Positions 1 through 8,166 of a stretch of DNA of 64,000 nt are shown here, piece after piece. The translations under genes and the position numbers were made by a program. Within the stretch, counting starts at the first letter, position 1, and the number at the start of each line of letters is the position of its first letter. The notes under the pieces were generated by a model. The model was not told where the DNA came from. It made no database searches and saw only the letters and a program-made list of their open reading frames with translations. The DNA is from Bog-793 sp963823945 (GTDB lineage Bacteria > Actinomycetota > Acidimicrobiia > Acidimicrobiales > Bog-793): assembly GCA_963823945.1 (NCBI GenBank), contig CAWGNK010000003.1, positions 248,001-312,000 on the forward strand. The letters are read 5' to 3'.

Positions 1-143
1 TGCACCACAGGATCCGCTCCGAACGCAGCGACGCCCTGTCGGCGGCGATCGAGCTGCTCTCGCCCGACGAGAACATCGCCCTGGGTGCAGGCCTGCCCGT
101 GCTCGAGGCGCTCGCCGAAAGGTTGAGAGGCGGGTGCCCGTGA
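1..143 (+). CDS. MarR-family transcriptional regulator, C-terminal end (partial)
   Basis: Only the last 46 codons are present, in the frame that ends in TGA at 141-143. The peptide is helical and charged, with a run like SERSDALSAAIELLSP followed by an ALAERLRGG ending. This resembles the C-terminal dimerisation helix of MarR-type regulators. It overlaps the following MFS transporter gene by 10 bases, the usual arrangement in which a MarR repressor controls the exporter co-transcribed with it. The DNA-binding winged helix lies outside the window, so the family call rests on a short tail and on context. Confidence 0.55.
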   Translation, partial: HHRIRSERSDALSAAIELLSPDENIALGAGLPVLEALAERLRGGCP

Positions 144-1420
144 AAAAGCGCCTGCGCCGGATCAGGAGAACAACGTTCTCCGCGCTGGCGATCCCCAACT
201 ACCGGCTGTTCTTCACCGGCCAGTCGATCTCGCTCATCGGCACATGGATGCAGATCACCGCCCAGGCATGGCTCGTGTACAAGCTCACCCACTCGAGCAC
301 CGACCTGGGCCTCGTCGTCGCGATCCAGACCCTCCCGGTGCTGCTCCTCTCCCCCTACGGCGGCGTCATCGCCGACCGGGTGGACAAGCGCCGCCTGATG
401 GTCGTGCTGCAGACCTGCATGGGCCTCCAGGCGCTCACCCTCGGGCTGCTCTGCCTGCTCGGCGCCGTGCACTTCTGGGAGGTCTGCGCGCTCGCCGTCG
501 TGCTCGGGCTGAACAACTCCTTCGAGATGCCCTCCCGGCAGGCGTTCATCCGGGAGATGGTCGGCCGGGACGAGCTCCGCAACGCCGTGACGCTGAATTC
601 CGTGATGAACAACGCCGCCCGGGCGGTCGGCCCGGCGATCGCCGGGGTGCTCCTCGCGACGGTCGGCGACGGGGAGTGCTTCGTGATCAACGCCGCGAGC
701 TTCGGGGCCGTCGTCACCTCGCTCGTCATCATGGACAGCGCCGCGCTGCGGCCGAGTGTGCCCGAGCCCCGGGCGAAGGGCCAGCTACGGGAGGGTTTCG
801 CCTACGCAGCGCGCACGACCGAGATCGCCGTGCCACTCGTGATGATGGCCCTCGTCGGCATGCTCGCCTACGAGTTCAGCGTCAGCCTGCCGTTCTTCGC
901 GACCCGCACGTTCCACGGCGGCTCCGAGGTCTACGGCTTCATGACGGCGACGATGGGGATCGGCGCCGTCGTCGGCGGACTGTTCACGGCGGCCCGCGGC
1001 CGAACCGGGCTGCGCCCCATGATCCTCGCCTGCGCCGGCTTCGGACTGGCGATCCTTTTCACCGCGCTCGCGCCGGCGCTCGCCCTCGCCTACGTGGGGT
1101 TGCTCTTCGTCGGCTGGGGGAGCGTCTCGTTCGTCTCGGTCGGCAACTCGACCATCCAGCTGAGCTCGGCGCGGACGATGCGCGGCCGGGTGCTCTCGTT
1201 GTGGCAGCTCGCCTTCCAGGGCACGACTCCGATCGGCGGCCCGCTCATCGGCTGGGTGATCGCCGAGTCCGAGCCCCGGATCGGCCTCGCCGTCGGCGGG
1301 GCCACCTGCCTCATCGCGGCCGGCCTCGGCGCGGCCATCGCCCGGCACCGTCTCGTCTCGGCCCACGCACCCGACGCGGTCGCGCTCGTCGCCGCGGAGG
1401 CGACCACCCGGATCGCGTGA
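134..1420 (+). CDS. MFS transporter, MFS_3 (EntS-like) exporter family
   Basis: 428 aa integral membrane protein with a basic N-terminus of about 20 residues and roughly twelve hydrophobic segments. The loop after the second segment carries the MFS motif A (GGVIADRVDKRR, residues 76-87). The overall pattern fits the MFS_3 branch, which contains siderophore and drug exporters. The GTG at 134 is chosen because it overlaps the upstream MarR-like gene by 10 bases, suggesting translational coupling. The substrate cannot be read from the sequence; multidrug or siderophore efflux is inferred from the family. Confidence 0.85.
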   Translation: MPVKKRLRRIRRTTFSALAIPNYRLFFTGQSISLIGTWMQITAQAWLVYKLTHSSTDLGLVVAIQTLPVLLLSPYGGVIADRVDKRRLMVVLQTCMGLQALTLGLLCLLGAVHFWEVCALAVVLGLNNSFEMPSRQAFIREMVGRDELRNAVTLNSVMNNAARAVGPAIAGVLLATVGDGECFVINAASFGAVVTSLVIMDSAALRPSVPEPRAKGQLREGFAYAARTTEIAVPLVMMALVGMLAYEFSVSLPFFATRTFHGGSEVYGFMTATMGIGAVVGGLFTAARGRTGLRPMILACAGFGLAILFTALAPALALAYVGLLFVGWGSVSFVSVGNSTIQLSSARTMRGRVLSLWQLAFQGTTPIGGPLIGWVIAESEPRIGLAVGGATCLIAAGLGAAIARHRLVSAHAPDAVALVAAEATTRIA

Positions 1421-1583
1421 CCAGCGGGGCCCGGGAAGCCCCGTCGCGAGCGCCACGGCACCGTCGAATCCGGTCGCCACGTCCCGACCGGTGGCCTGTT
1501 CACCGGGACCGCCTCCGACCAGCGCCGCCGGCAGCCGTTCCGGAACGGAAAATCAGGTGAGCCGAGCCGCCGCTCTCCCCAGG

Positions 1584-1668
<85 letters not shown>

Positions 1669-1733
1669 GGTGAGGTCGCGATGCTAACCGACGACCGGAA
1701 CGAGTTTGTCCATCCCGATAGTGTTGAAACGGC

Positions 1734-2387
1734 ATGGGACTCCAGCAGTTCGAGCGCCGGCTCGAGCGGATGGTCGAGGGAGCGTTCGCGAGAGCGTTTC
1801 GCGGCGAACTCCAACCGATCGAGCTCGGCCGGCGGCTGACCCGGGAGATGGACCTCCACCGCGCGGTGTCGGTCCGTGGACTCGTCGCGCCGAACGAATT
1901 CGAGGTCGTGCTGTCCCGGGACGACTACGAGCGCTTCGAGGGGTTCCTGGAGGCGCTCGCCAAGGAGCTGGCCGAGGCGGCCCGCGAGCACGCCCACATC
2001 GAGGGTTACACGTTTCTCGGCGCCGTGGCCGTCGAAATCACCTCCGACGAGGCGTTACCGCGAAGCTCGTTCGAGATCGCGAGCGACGTCGTCGAGAACG
2101 CCGAGAAGACCGCCGGGTGGATCGTGCTGCCGGACGAGCGCCGGGTCGGCGTCGGCGCCGAACCGGTGACCATCGGGCGGATGCCCGACTGCACCGTGCC
2201 GCTCGCCGACCCGAACGTGTCGCGGCACCACGCCGAGATCCGCCGCGACGGCGACCGGGTCTTCCTCATCGATCTGGGTTCGACGAACGGCACACGGGTC
2301 AACGGCGTCCCGGTCCACCAGAGGCAACTCGTCGGCGGCGACGTGGTCACGGTCGGGATCACCGCATTCCGCTACGAGGCCGGCTAG
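1734..2387 (+). CDS. fhaA: FhaA: DUF3662 + FHA domain phosphothreonine-binding protein
   Basis: 217 aa. Residues 1-115 match the N-terminal DUF3662 domain of FhaA, and residues about 128-215 form a forkhead-associated domain with the key residues GR (148-149), SRHH (163-166) and STNG (183-186). In mycobacteria FhaA is a PknB partner that binds phosphorylated CwlM and acts on peptidoglycan synthesis and polar growth. Here the two domains are almost adjacent, whereas the M. tuberculosis protein has a long disordered linker and over 500 residues. It is the first gene of the fha-pstP-pbpA-pknB cluster and lies 10 bases before fhaB. Confidence 0.92.
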   Translation: MGLQQFERRLERMVEGAFARAFRGELQPIELGRRLTREMDLHRAVSVRGLVAPNEFEVVLSRDDYERFEGFLEALAKELAEAAREHAHIEGYTFLGAVAVEITSDEALPRSSFEIASDVVENAEKTAGWIVLPDERRVGVGAEPVTIGRMPDCTVPLADPNVSRHHAEIRRDGDRVFLIDLGSTNGTRVNGVPVHQRQLVGGDVVTVGITAFRYEAG

Positions 2388-2397
2388 CCCAGCTGCG

Positions 2398-2850
2398 ATG
2401 ACGCACGGCATCCTCGACATCCTCCGCTTCTTCCTGCTCGCACTGATCTGGCTCTTCCTCCTCTATGCGGCGCGCATGGTCTACGTGGAGGTCCGTCGGG
2501 GCCAGCGCGAGCGTGCGCCCCGCGGCGGGGACGCAACGGCCAAGGCCTCCCCACGCCAGGTGCCCTACCTCCGGATCCTCGAGTCCAAGGACCGGAAGGG
2601 TGAACGCTTCGCCCTCGGCGACGAGACGACCATCGGCCGCTCGCCCGCCTGCACGATCAGCCTCGACACGGACAGCTTCGTCTCGGGCCTCCACGCCCGC
2701 ATCGTCGAGCACGAGGGGATGTGGTGGATCGAGGACCTCGGCTCGACGAACGGCACCTTCCACAACGCCCGGCGGATCGCGGCCCCCGAACGGCTGCGGC
2801 GGGGCGACCGCTTCACCATCGGGTCCACGATCTTCGAGGTCGCCCGGTGA
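2398..2850 (+). CDS. fhaB: FhaB/FipA-like membrane-anchored FHA protein
   Basis: 150 aa. Residues about 8-27 form one hydrophobic transmembrane segment followed by a basic stretch, and residues 56-150 form an FHA domain with IGR (79-81) and GSTNG (115-119). The usual SRxH signature reads SGLH here (96-99), so phosphothreonine binding may be altered. Family knowledge places FhaB with PknA/PknB substrates in cell division and envelope synthesis. The last four bases (GTGA, 2847-2850) overlap the start of pstP, which indicates translational coupling. Confidence 0.9.
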   Translation: MTHGILDILRFFLLALIWLFLLYAARMVYVEVRRGQRERAPRGGDATAKASPRQVPYLRILESKDRKGERFALGDETTIGRSPACTISLDTDSFVSGLHARIVEHEGMWWIEDLGSTNGTFHNARRIAAPERLRRGDRFTIGSTIFEVAR

Positions 2851-4100
2851 CGAGGCTCACCGCCGCCATCGCGACCGACCCGGGAAGGGTACGGACCTCG
2901 AACCAGGACCGGGCGGTCGCCGGCGCAGGGTTGCTCGCCGTCGCCGACGGGATGGGCGGGCACGTCGGGGGGGAGGTCGCGGCGGGGATCGCCGTCGAGG
3001 CCGTCGGGCGTTCGTACGCGGCCCACCCGACGGCCGCCGGGCTCGTCGCCGCGGTCCGGGAGGCGAACGACGAGATCTGCGCCCACGGCACCCAGGACCG
3101 GGGCCTGCACGGCATGGGCACGACGCTCACGGCGGCGGCGCTCGTCGAGACCGCGGGGGGTGCGCGACTCGTCATCGCCCACGTCGGCGACTCCCGCGCC
3201 TACCTCTACGGGCGGGGCGGGCTCCGCCAGCTCACCGAGGACCACAGCCTCGTCGAGGAGATGGTGCGCCGGGGCGAGATCACCCGGACCGACGCCTTCT
3301 TCCACCCGCACCGCCACATCCTCACGAGGGCACTCGGCGTCGACCGGCAGCTCGACGTCGACACGTGGACGCTCGACGTGGCTGAGCACGACCGGATCCT
3401 TCTGTGCAGCGACGGCCTGACGAACGAGTGCGCCGACGGTGAGATCGCGGAGATCCTGGCCGCCAACACCGATCCCGGCGCCGCGGCGCAGGCCCTCGTC
3501 GTGCGCGCGCTCGAGCACGGCGGGAGCGACAACATCACGGTGGTCGTCGCCGACGTCGAGGGGACCGTCTCCCGAGCCGGCGTGCCGAGCGGCGGCAAGG
3601 CGGCGGCCGGCGCCGCCGCGGCGACCTCCCCGGCAGCCGCGCCTCTGGGCCCCGGCACGGCCTATGCCCGGCCGAGACCCCCGTCCCGCCGCCGCCCGCG
3701 TCCCGGCGAGCGTCTCGTCACGCCCTGGTCGGCGCTGTTCGTGCTCGCCCTCGCCGGGGTGCTTGCCGGCGCGGCCGGTTTCGTCGAATGGTTCGTGAAG
3801 GCCTCGTATTTCGTCGGGTTCGAGCGCAACAGGGTCGCCATCTTCCGCGGGCGACCGGGAGGGTTCCTGTGGTTCAAACCGACCCTCGTGGAGACGACGT
3901 CGCTCGCGCGCAGCGCCGTCTACCCGCCCAGCCTGCCGTTCCTGAAGGCGGGGCTTCTCGAGCCCTCCCTCTCCGCGGCCCAGGGCGTGGTGCGGACGCT
4001 TCTCTCGGAGAAGAACAAGCTCGGGCTCTCGGTGCTCATCACGACAACGGGGACGACTCCTGGGCGCCTCTCACCCGGCGCGGCGGCGCGAGGGGTCTGA
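2847..4100 (+). CDS. pstP: PstP: membrane PP2C-type Ser/Thr protein phosphatase
   Basis: 417 aa from the GTG at 2847, which overlaps fhaB by four bases; a longer open frame upstream reads through fhaB and is rejected. The catalytic PP2C domain (about residues 1-240) carries the metal-binding signatures SNQDR, DGMGGH, HVGDSR, CSDGL and GGSDN. A Pro/Arg linker follows, then one transmembrane helix near residues 294-317 and a short extracellular part. PstP reverses PknB phosphorylation and balances cell-wall and division signalling. In mycobacteria rodA follows; here pbpA starts two bases after the stop. Confidence 0.93.
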   Translation: MTRLTAAIATDPGRVRTSNQDRAVAGAGLLAVADGMGGHVGGEVAAGIAVEAVGRSYAAHPTAAGLVAAVREANDEICAHGTQDRGLHGMGTTLTAAALVETAGGARLVIAHVGDSRAYLYGRGGLRQLTEDHSLVEEMVRRGEITRTDAFFHPHRHILTRALGVDRQLDVDTWTLDVAEHDRILLCSDGLTNECADGEIAEILAANTDPGAAAQALVVRALEHGGSDNITVVVADVEGTVSRAGVPSGGKAAAGAAAATSPAAAPLGPGTAYARPRPPSRRRPRPGERLVTPWSALFVLALAGVLAGAAGFVEWFVKASYFVGFERNRVAIFRGRPGGFLWFKPTLVETTSLARSAVYPPSLPFLKAGLLEPSLSAAQGVVRTLLSEKNKLGLSVLITTTGTTPGRLSPGAAARGV

Positions 4101-4101
4101 G

Positions 4102-5583
4102 ATGAACCGGCGGATTCGCACCTTCGCGCTCGTGTCGCTCGCCTGCTTGGGCCTGCTCCTTCTGCAGCTCGGCAACCTCCAGGTCCGCCAGGCGACGGCA
4201 CTGCAGCGCTCGAAGTACCAGCCGAGCGCCTACGGGGGCGACCCTTTCGAACAGCCCCGCGGCGAGATCGTGTCTTCCGACGGCGTGGTGCTGGCCGAGT
4301 CGATCCCGTCGACCAGCGGCTACCGCTACTTCCGCCACTATCCCGACGGGCCGCTCTTCGCCGGGATCACCGGCTACTACGACGTCACGGGGTCTTCCGC
4401 CCCCTACGGGATGGAGGCCGAGTACAACCACTACCTCAGCCCGAACACGCCGGTGGTGCACAACCTGCAGGGCATCCTCACCGAGCGGACCGGCACCGAC
4501 TCGGTCGAGATCACCGTCTCGGCGGCGCTCCAGAAGATCGCCGCCGCGGCCCTCGGCAGCTACCGGGGTGCGGTCGTCGCGATCGACCCGCAAACGGGCG
4601 CGATCCTCGCGGCGTACTCGAGCCCGACGTACAACCCGAACAAGCTCTCCTCGACCGACGCCCAGGCGGTGGACGACTACTACACCTCGCTCGACCCCGA
4701 GAGCGGCGACTCACCGCTCGTGAACGGCGTGACCGCCCAGCGCTACCCGCCGGGATCGACCTTCAAGGTCATCACGACCTCGACGATCTTCGACCACGAG
4801 CCGTCGCTCGAGACCTTCGTCGCCAAGGAGGCGTCGTCCATCTCGCTGCCCGACACGGTGCTGCGGCTCCACAACTTCGACTACGAGACGTGCGGCGGCG
4901 GCCTCGCGGTGGACCTCGCCAAGTCGTGCGACACGGCCTACGCCGAGATCGGGCTGCGGCTCGGCGCCCAGCGCCTCTACGACGAGGCGGCCTCGTTCGG
5001 CTTCAACAAGGTCCCGCCGATCGACCTGCCCGCGGACGAGGTCATCCCGGCGGTCTTCCCGCCGGCGGCGAGCTTCGCCGGGAACAAGCCGGGCGTCGCC
5101 TACTCGGCGATCGGCCAGGAGAACGTGGCGGAGACGGCCCTCGAGGACGCTCTCATCGCCTCGGGGATCGCCGATGACGGGACGATCATGACGCCGCACT
5201 TCCTGTCCCGCATCGTCGACGCCGCCGGGAACGTCGTCGCGCGCTACACGCCGCACCCCTGGCTCGAGGCGACGTCGCCGACGACGGCCGAAGAGGTCCG
5301 CACGCTCATGCTGGGCGTCGTCACCGACGGGACGGCGTCGGCGGTCGGCTTCCCGCCGAGCCTCAACGTCGCGGCCAAGACCGGCACGGCCGAGACACCG
5401 AACAGCCCCTGCAACGACGACTGGCTGATCGCGACGGCCCCCGCCGGCGTGGGGGAGACCCCGACGGTCGCGGTGGCGGCCGTCGTCGTCCAGCCGCCCG
5501 GGCAGTGCGACGGCACCGGCGCAGAGGTGGCGGGACCAATCGTGAGGACGGTGCTCCTCGCCGCACTCGGAATGGGCTCATGA
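4102..5583 (+). CDS. pbpA: PbpA: class B penicillin-binding protein (transpeptidase)
   Basis: 493 aa bitopic membrane protein. An uncleaved signal anchor lies at residues about 8-24. The transpeptidase domain carries STFK (219-222, active Ser219) and KTG (426-428). The second motif is SCD (275-277) where SxN is usual; SxD also occurs in some PBP2-type enzymes, so activity is not excluded. It cross-links peptidoglycan at the outer face of the membrane. Its place between pstP and pknB matches mycobacterial pbpA, but the SEDS glycosyltransferase gene rodA that normally precedes it is absent. The start ATG is two bases after the pstP stop. Confidence 0.92.
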   Translation: MNRRIRTFALVSLACLGLLLLQLGNLQVRQATALQRSKYQPSAYGGDPFEQPRGEIVSSDGVVLAESIPSTSGYRYFRHYPDGPLFAGITGYYDVTGSSAPYGMEAEYNHYLSPNTPVVHNLQGILTERTGTDSVEITVSAALQKIAAAALGSYRGAVVAIDPQTGAILAAYSSPTYNPNKLSSTDAQAVDDYYTSLDPESGDSPLVNGVTAQRYPPGSTFKVITTSTIFDHEPSLETFVAKEASSISLPDTVLRLHNFDYETCGGGLAVDLAKSCDTAYAEIGLRLGAQRLYDEAASFGFNKVPPIDLPADEVIPAVFPPAASFAGNKPGVAYSAIGQENVAETALEDALIASGIADDGTIMTPHFLSRIVDAAGNVVARYTPHPWLEATSPTTAEEVRTLMLGVVTDGTASAVGFPPSLNVAAKTGTAETPNSPCNDDWLIATAPAGVGETPTVAVAAVVVQPPGQCDGTGAEVAGPIVRTVLLAALGMGS

Positions 5584-5623
5584 CAAGGCTCCGGCCGTCG
5601 TTTCTCGCCGCGCCCCGCACGCC

Positions 5624-5629
5624 TAGGCT
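5624..5629 (+). promoter_or_regulatory. Candidate -10 of a leaderless pknB transcript
   Basis: TAGGCT ends nine bases before the pknB ATG, in the 55-base gap after pbpA, and no purine-rich ribosome binding site lies between. No convincing -35 is visible. It belongs to a recurring TANNNT pattern in this window. Confidence 0.4.
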
Positions 5630-5638
5630 TCCGCGCAC

Positions 5639-7585
5639 ATGACGATGACCCCGCACACCGTGATCGGTGGGCGCTACGAACTCGGTGACCAGATCGCCCG
5701 CGGCGGGACCGCGCAGGTGTTCCTGGCCCGCGACCTCCTCCTCGGGCGCCCGGTCGCCCTGAAGGTCCTGTTCTCCGAGCTCTCGGCCGACTCGGCCTTC
5801 GTCGAGCGGTTCCGGCGCGAAGCCCAGGCGGCGGCGAACCTGTCACACCCGAACATCGTCCCCGTCTTCGACTGGGGCGAGACCGACTCGACGTACTTCA
5901 TCGTCATGGAGTACGTCGACGGCGAGGCGCTCTCCTCGATCATCCGCACGCAGGCCCCGCTCACCTCCGCCCAGGCCGCCTCGGTCGCCTCCGACATCGC
6001 CAAGGCGCTCGCCTACGCGCACCGCCACGGGGTCGTCCACCGCGACGTCAAGCCCGGCAACGTCCTCATCACCGCCGACGGCCAGGTCAAGGTGACCGAC
6101 TTCGGGATCGCCCGGGCGATCGGCGTCGACGAGCAGGTCACCCAGACCGGGCTCGTGATGGGGACCGCGACCTACTTCTCGCCCGAGCAGGCCCAAGGGC
6201 TCGGAGTCGACGGGCGCAGCGACATCTACGCCCTCGGCGTCGTGCTCTACGAGATGGTGGCGGGCCGCCCCCCCTTCGTCGGCGAGTCGCCGGTCGCCAT
6301 CGCCTACCAGCACGTCCGCGAGACCCCGCAGCCACCGAGCGCCTACAACGCCAAGGTCTCGCCGGCGCTCGAGGCCATCATCCTGCAGGCCATGGCGAAG
6401 CTCCCCAAGGAGCGCTACCAGACCGCCGAGGAGTTCCGCGCCGATCTCGAGCGGTTCGCGCGCGGCCAGCCCGTGCACGCCCGGGTCCACCGCGAGGAGC
6501 CGCCGACGGTCGCCGTCCCGGCGACGGAGGCCGTGACCCGCCTCAGCACGCCGGTGACGGCCGCGCCGCCCGCTGCGGCGGCGGGCGGTCCACCGCCGGC
6601 GAAGAGGACCACGCCGTACTGGCTTTTCAGCGGTGGAGTCTTCGCCGTCGCGATCTGCCTCATCGTCTACTTCGGTGGTCACGCGCTCGGCTACTTCGGG
6701 GGGGCGCCGTACTTCGCCATGCCCAATGTCCAAGGGCTCTCGGCGAAGGCCGCGCTCACCAAGCTCACCAAGGACGGCCTCGACCCCGTGCGCAAAAGCG
6801 TCAAGGGGAGCGCGAAGACCGAGGGCACGGTGGTCTCCCAGGTCCCGGCGAGTCCCGGTCAGGTGGCGAAGGGCCAGAAGGTGACGATCTACGTGGCGCT
6901 GCCGCCGGCGAACACCCCCATCCCACCCGTCACCGGGCTCACCCTGGTCATCGCGGAAGCCGACCTGCGTGCCGCCGGATTCAAGTGGACCATCAAGTGG
7001 CAGGCCCCGGTGGCGGCCGGCGAGGTCCAGAACCAGGTCGTCGACGAGGTTCCCGCGCCGCCCGCCGGCGCGCCCGCCGGGACGGTTGTCACCCTCGGCG
7101 TCATCAAGGGCAACTACTCCATCGCCGTGCCTCCCGTCGCGGGCATGACCCAGGCGCAGGCCGACGCCGCGATCAACACCGCCGGCCTCCTCCCCGGCAC
7201 CGCCACGACGGAGTACTCCAATTCGGTGGCGTCCGGCCTCGTCATCCGCTCGAATCCCCCGGCGGGCCAGAAGGTGGCCGCCAACTCTGCCGTGAACCTC
7301 GTCATCTCGTCGGGTTCGCTCATCGGAATCCCTTACGTCATTGGCGAAACGCTCGAGCAGGCCCAGACGGACATCAAGAACGCCGGGCTGACCTCCGTGA
7401 TCGTCCCGATGACGGTGAGCTCGCCTTCCGAGGTCGGCCTCATCGTCAAGGAGCAGCCCGGGGGGGGCCAATTGGTCAAACCCGGCCGCCTGGTGACGCT
7501 GTACGTCGCGGTGTCGAACTCGACCACGACGACGACCACCACGACCACGACGACCACCACGACGAACCTGCCACCGTCCACGTAG
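5639..7585 (+). CDS. pknB: PknB: transmembrane Ser/Thr protein kinase with four PASTA domains
   Basis: 648 aa. The kinase domain (about 10-275) shows a glycine loop with GRGGTAQVF-like spacing, Lys42 in VALK, HRDVKPGN with Asp136, and DFG with Asp154. A TQT activation-loop site precedes GTATYFSPEQ. After a Pro/Ala linker there is one transmembrane helix (about 326-346), then four extracellular PASTA repeats (about 358-627) that in this family sense muropeptides or lipid II. The chain ends in a run of 14 threonines. It controls peptidoglycan synthesis through CwlM, FhaA and others. The neighbouring kinase gene pknA is missing. Confidence 0.95.
   Translation: MTMTPHTVIGGRYELGDQIARGGTAQVFLARDLLLGRPVALKVLFSELSADSAFVERFRREAQAAANLSHPNIVPVFDWGETDSTYFIVMEYVDGEALSSIIRTQAPLTSAQAASVASDIAKALAYAHRHGVVHRDVKPGNVLITADGQVKVTDFGIARAIGVDEQVTQTGLVMGTATYFSPEQAQGLGVDGRSDIYALGVVLYEMVAGRPPFVGESPVAIAYQHVRETPQPPSAYNAKVSPALEAIILQAMAKLPKERYQTAEEFRADLERFARGQPVHARVHREEPPTVAVPATEAVTRLSTPVTAAPPAAAAGGPPPAKRTTPYWLFSGGVFAVAICLIVYFGGHALGYFGGAPYFAMPNVQGLSAKAALTKLTKDGLDPVRKSVKGSAKTEGTVVSQVPASPGQVAKGQKVTIYVALPPANTPIPPVTGLTLVIAEADLRAAGFKWTIKWQAPVAAGEVQNQVVDEVPAPPAGAPAGTVVTLGVIKGNYSIAVPPVAGMTQAQADAAINTAGLLPGTATTEYSNSVASGLVIRSNPPAGQKVAANSAVNLVISSGSLIGIPYVIGETLEQAQTDIKNAGLTSVIVPMTVSSPSEVGLIVKEQPGGGQLVKPGRLVTLYVAVSNSTTTTTTTTTTTTTTNLPPST
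7523..7564 (+). repeat. ACC/ACG codon run encoding 14 threonines
   Basis: Fourteen consecutive ACC or ACG codons near the 3' end of pknB give a poly-threonine tail beyond the last PASTA domain. The 42-base, three-base-periodic stretch could slip during replication, and the extracellular tail would be a candidate for O-glycosylation. Both are inferences. Confidence 0.9.
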
Positions 7586-7667
7586 ACGTCTGGGACCGTC
7601 CCGGGCCCGCGATGAAGCCGGGCACAGCGGGTCGGTCACCGTCTCCGCGCCAGGGCCCCGCGGTCAG

Positions 7668-7673
7668 TATCCT
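7668..7673 (+). promoter_or_regulatory. Candidate -10 of a leaderless crgA transcript
   Basis: TATCCT lies eight bases before the crgA GTG with no Shine-Dalgarno sequence between. No clear -35 is seen. It fits the window-wide TANNNT pattern. Confidence 0.4.
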
Positions 7674-7681
7674 CGGGCTCC

Positions 7682-7957
7682 GTGGCAACCAAAGCGAAGG
7701 CTCGGGGACAGGGACACGGACGGACGACACCCAAGGGTCGCGAGGCCACCGGCCGCTACACCCCGCCGATCCCGCGGCAGGTCAAGCGGAGCCCGAGATG
7801 GTACCCCTGGCTGCTGCTCGGCCTGCTCGTCCTGGGCGTCCTCGTCATCGTGCTGAACTACATCGGCGCCCTGCCCCACAGCCCGGCGAACTGGTACACG
7901 CTGGGTGCCATCCTCGCCATCATGGCGGGCGGCCTGATGTCGACCCGCTACCGCTGA
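7682..7957 (+). CDS. crgA: CrgA: divisome membrane protein
   Basis: 91 aa with a basic hydrophilic N-terminus containing GRYTPPIP near residue 24, followed by two transmembrane helices (about 40-61 and 71-88) ending in STRYR. This is the architecture of CrgA, an actinobacterial protein that links FtsZ to septal peptidoglycan synthases. It lies about 100 bases after pknB, close to the mycobacterial arrangement. The GTG at 7682 is the only start giving the full basic N-terminus. Confidence 0.88.
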   Translation: MATKAKARGQGHGRTTPKGREATGRYTPPIPRQVKRSPRWYPWLLLGLLVLGVLVIVLNYIGALPHSPANWYTLGAILAIMAGGLMSTRYR

Positions 7958-7987
7958 CCGCATCACAGCCCTGTAATTCTCCCCAGG

Positions 7988-8009
7988 GTTGTCCACCACA
8001 GTGGACAAC
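7988..8009. terminator. 9-bp inverted repeat between convergent crgA and purL
   Basis: GTTGTCCAC and GTGGACAAC form a perfect 9-bp stem around a four-base loop, about 30 bases after crgA and 160 bases after the purL stop. A stem between convergent genes suggests a bidirectional terminator, although no T tract follows on either strand. Each arm also matches 8 of 9 bases of the actinobacterial DnaA box TTGTCCACA. Confidence 0.45.
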
Positions 8010-8166
8010 GGACGATGTCGCCGTTGGTGGCCCCACCGGGCGGGTACCCGTCTGAGTCAGCGGCCCCGCCCGAACCGCCATCGGTCGACGAGCCACACGA
8101 AGGTCTGGCGACCGGGCCCACCGGGCGCGCCGCCCGCCGCCCGACGGGGTCAGGGCAGGAATGCCG

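Noticed and set aside
7523..7564. CRISPR-like or minisatellite array
   Set aside because: It is a simple in-frame threonine codon run with no spacers. No CRISPR array was seen anywhere in the window.
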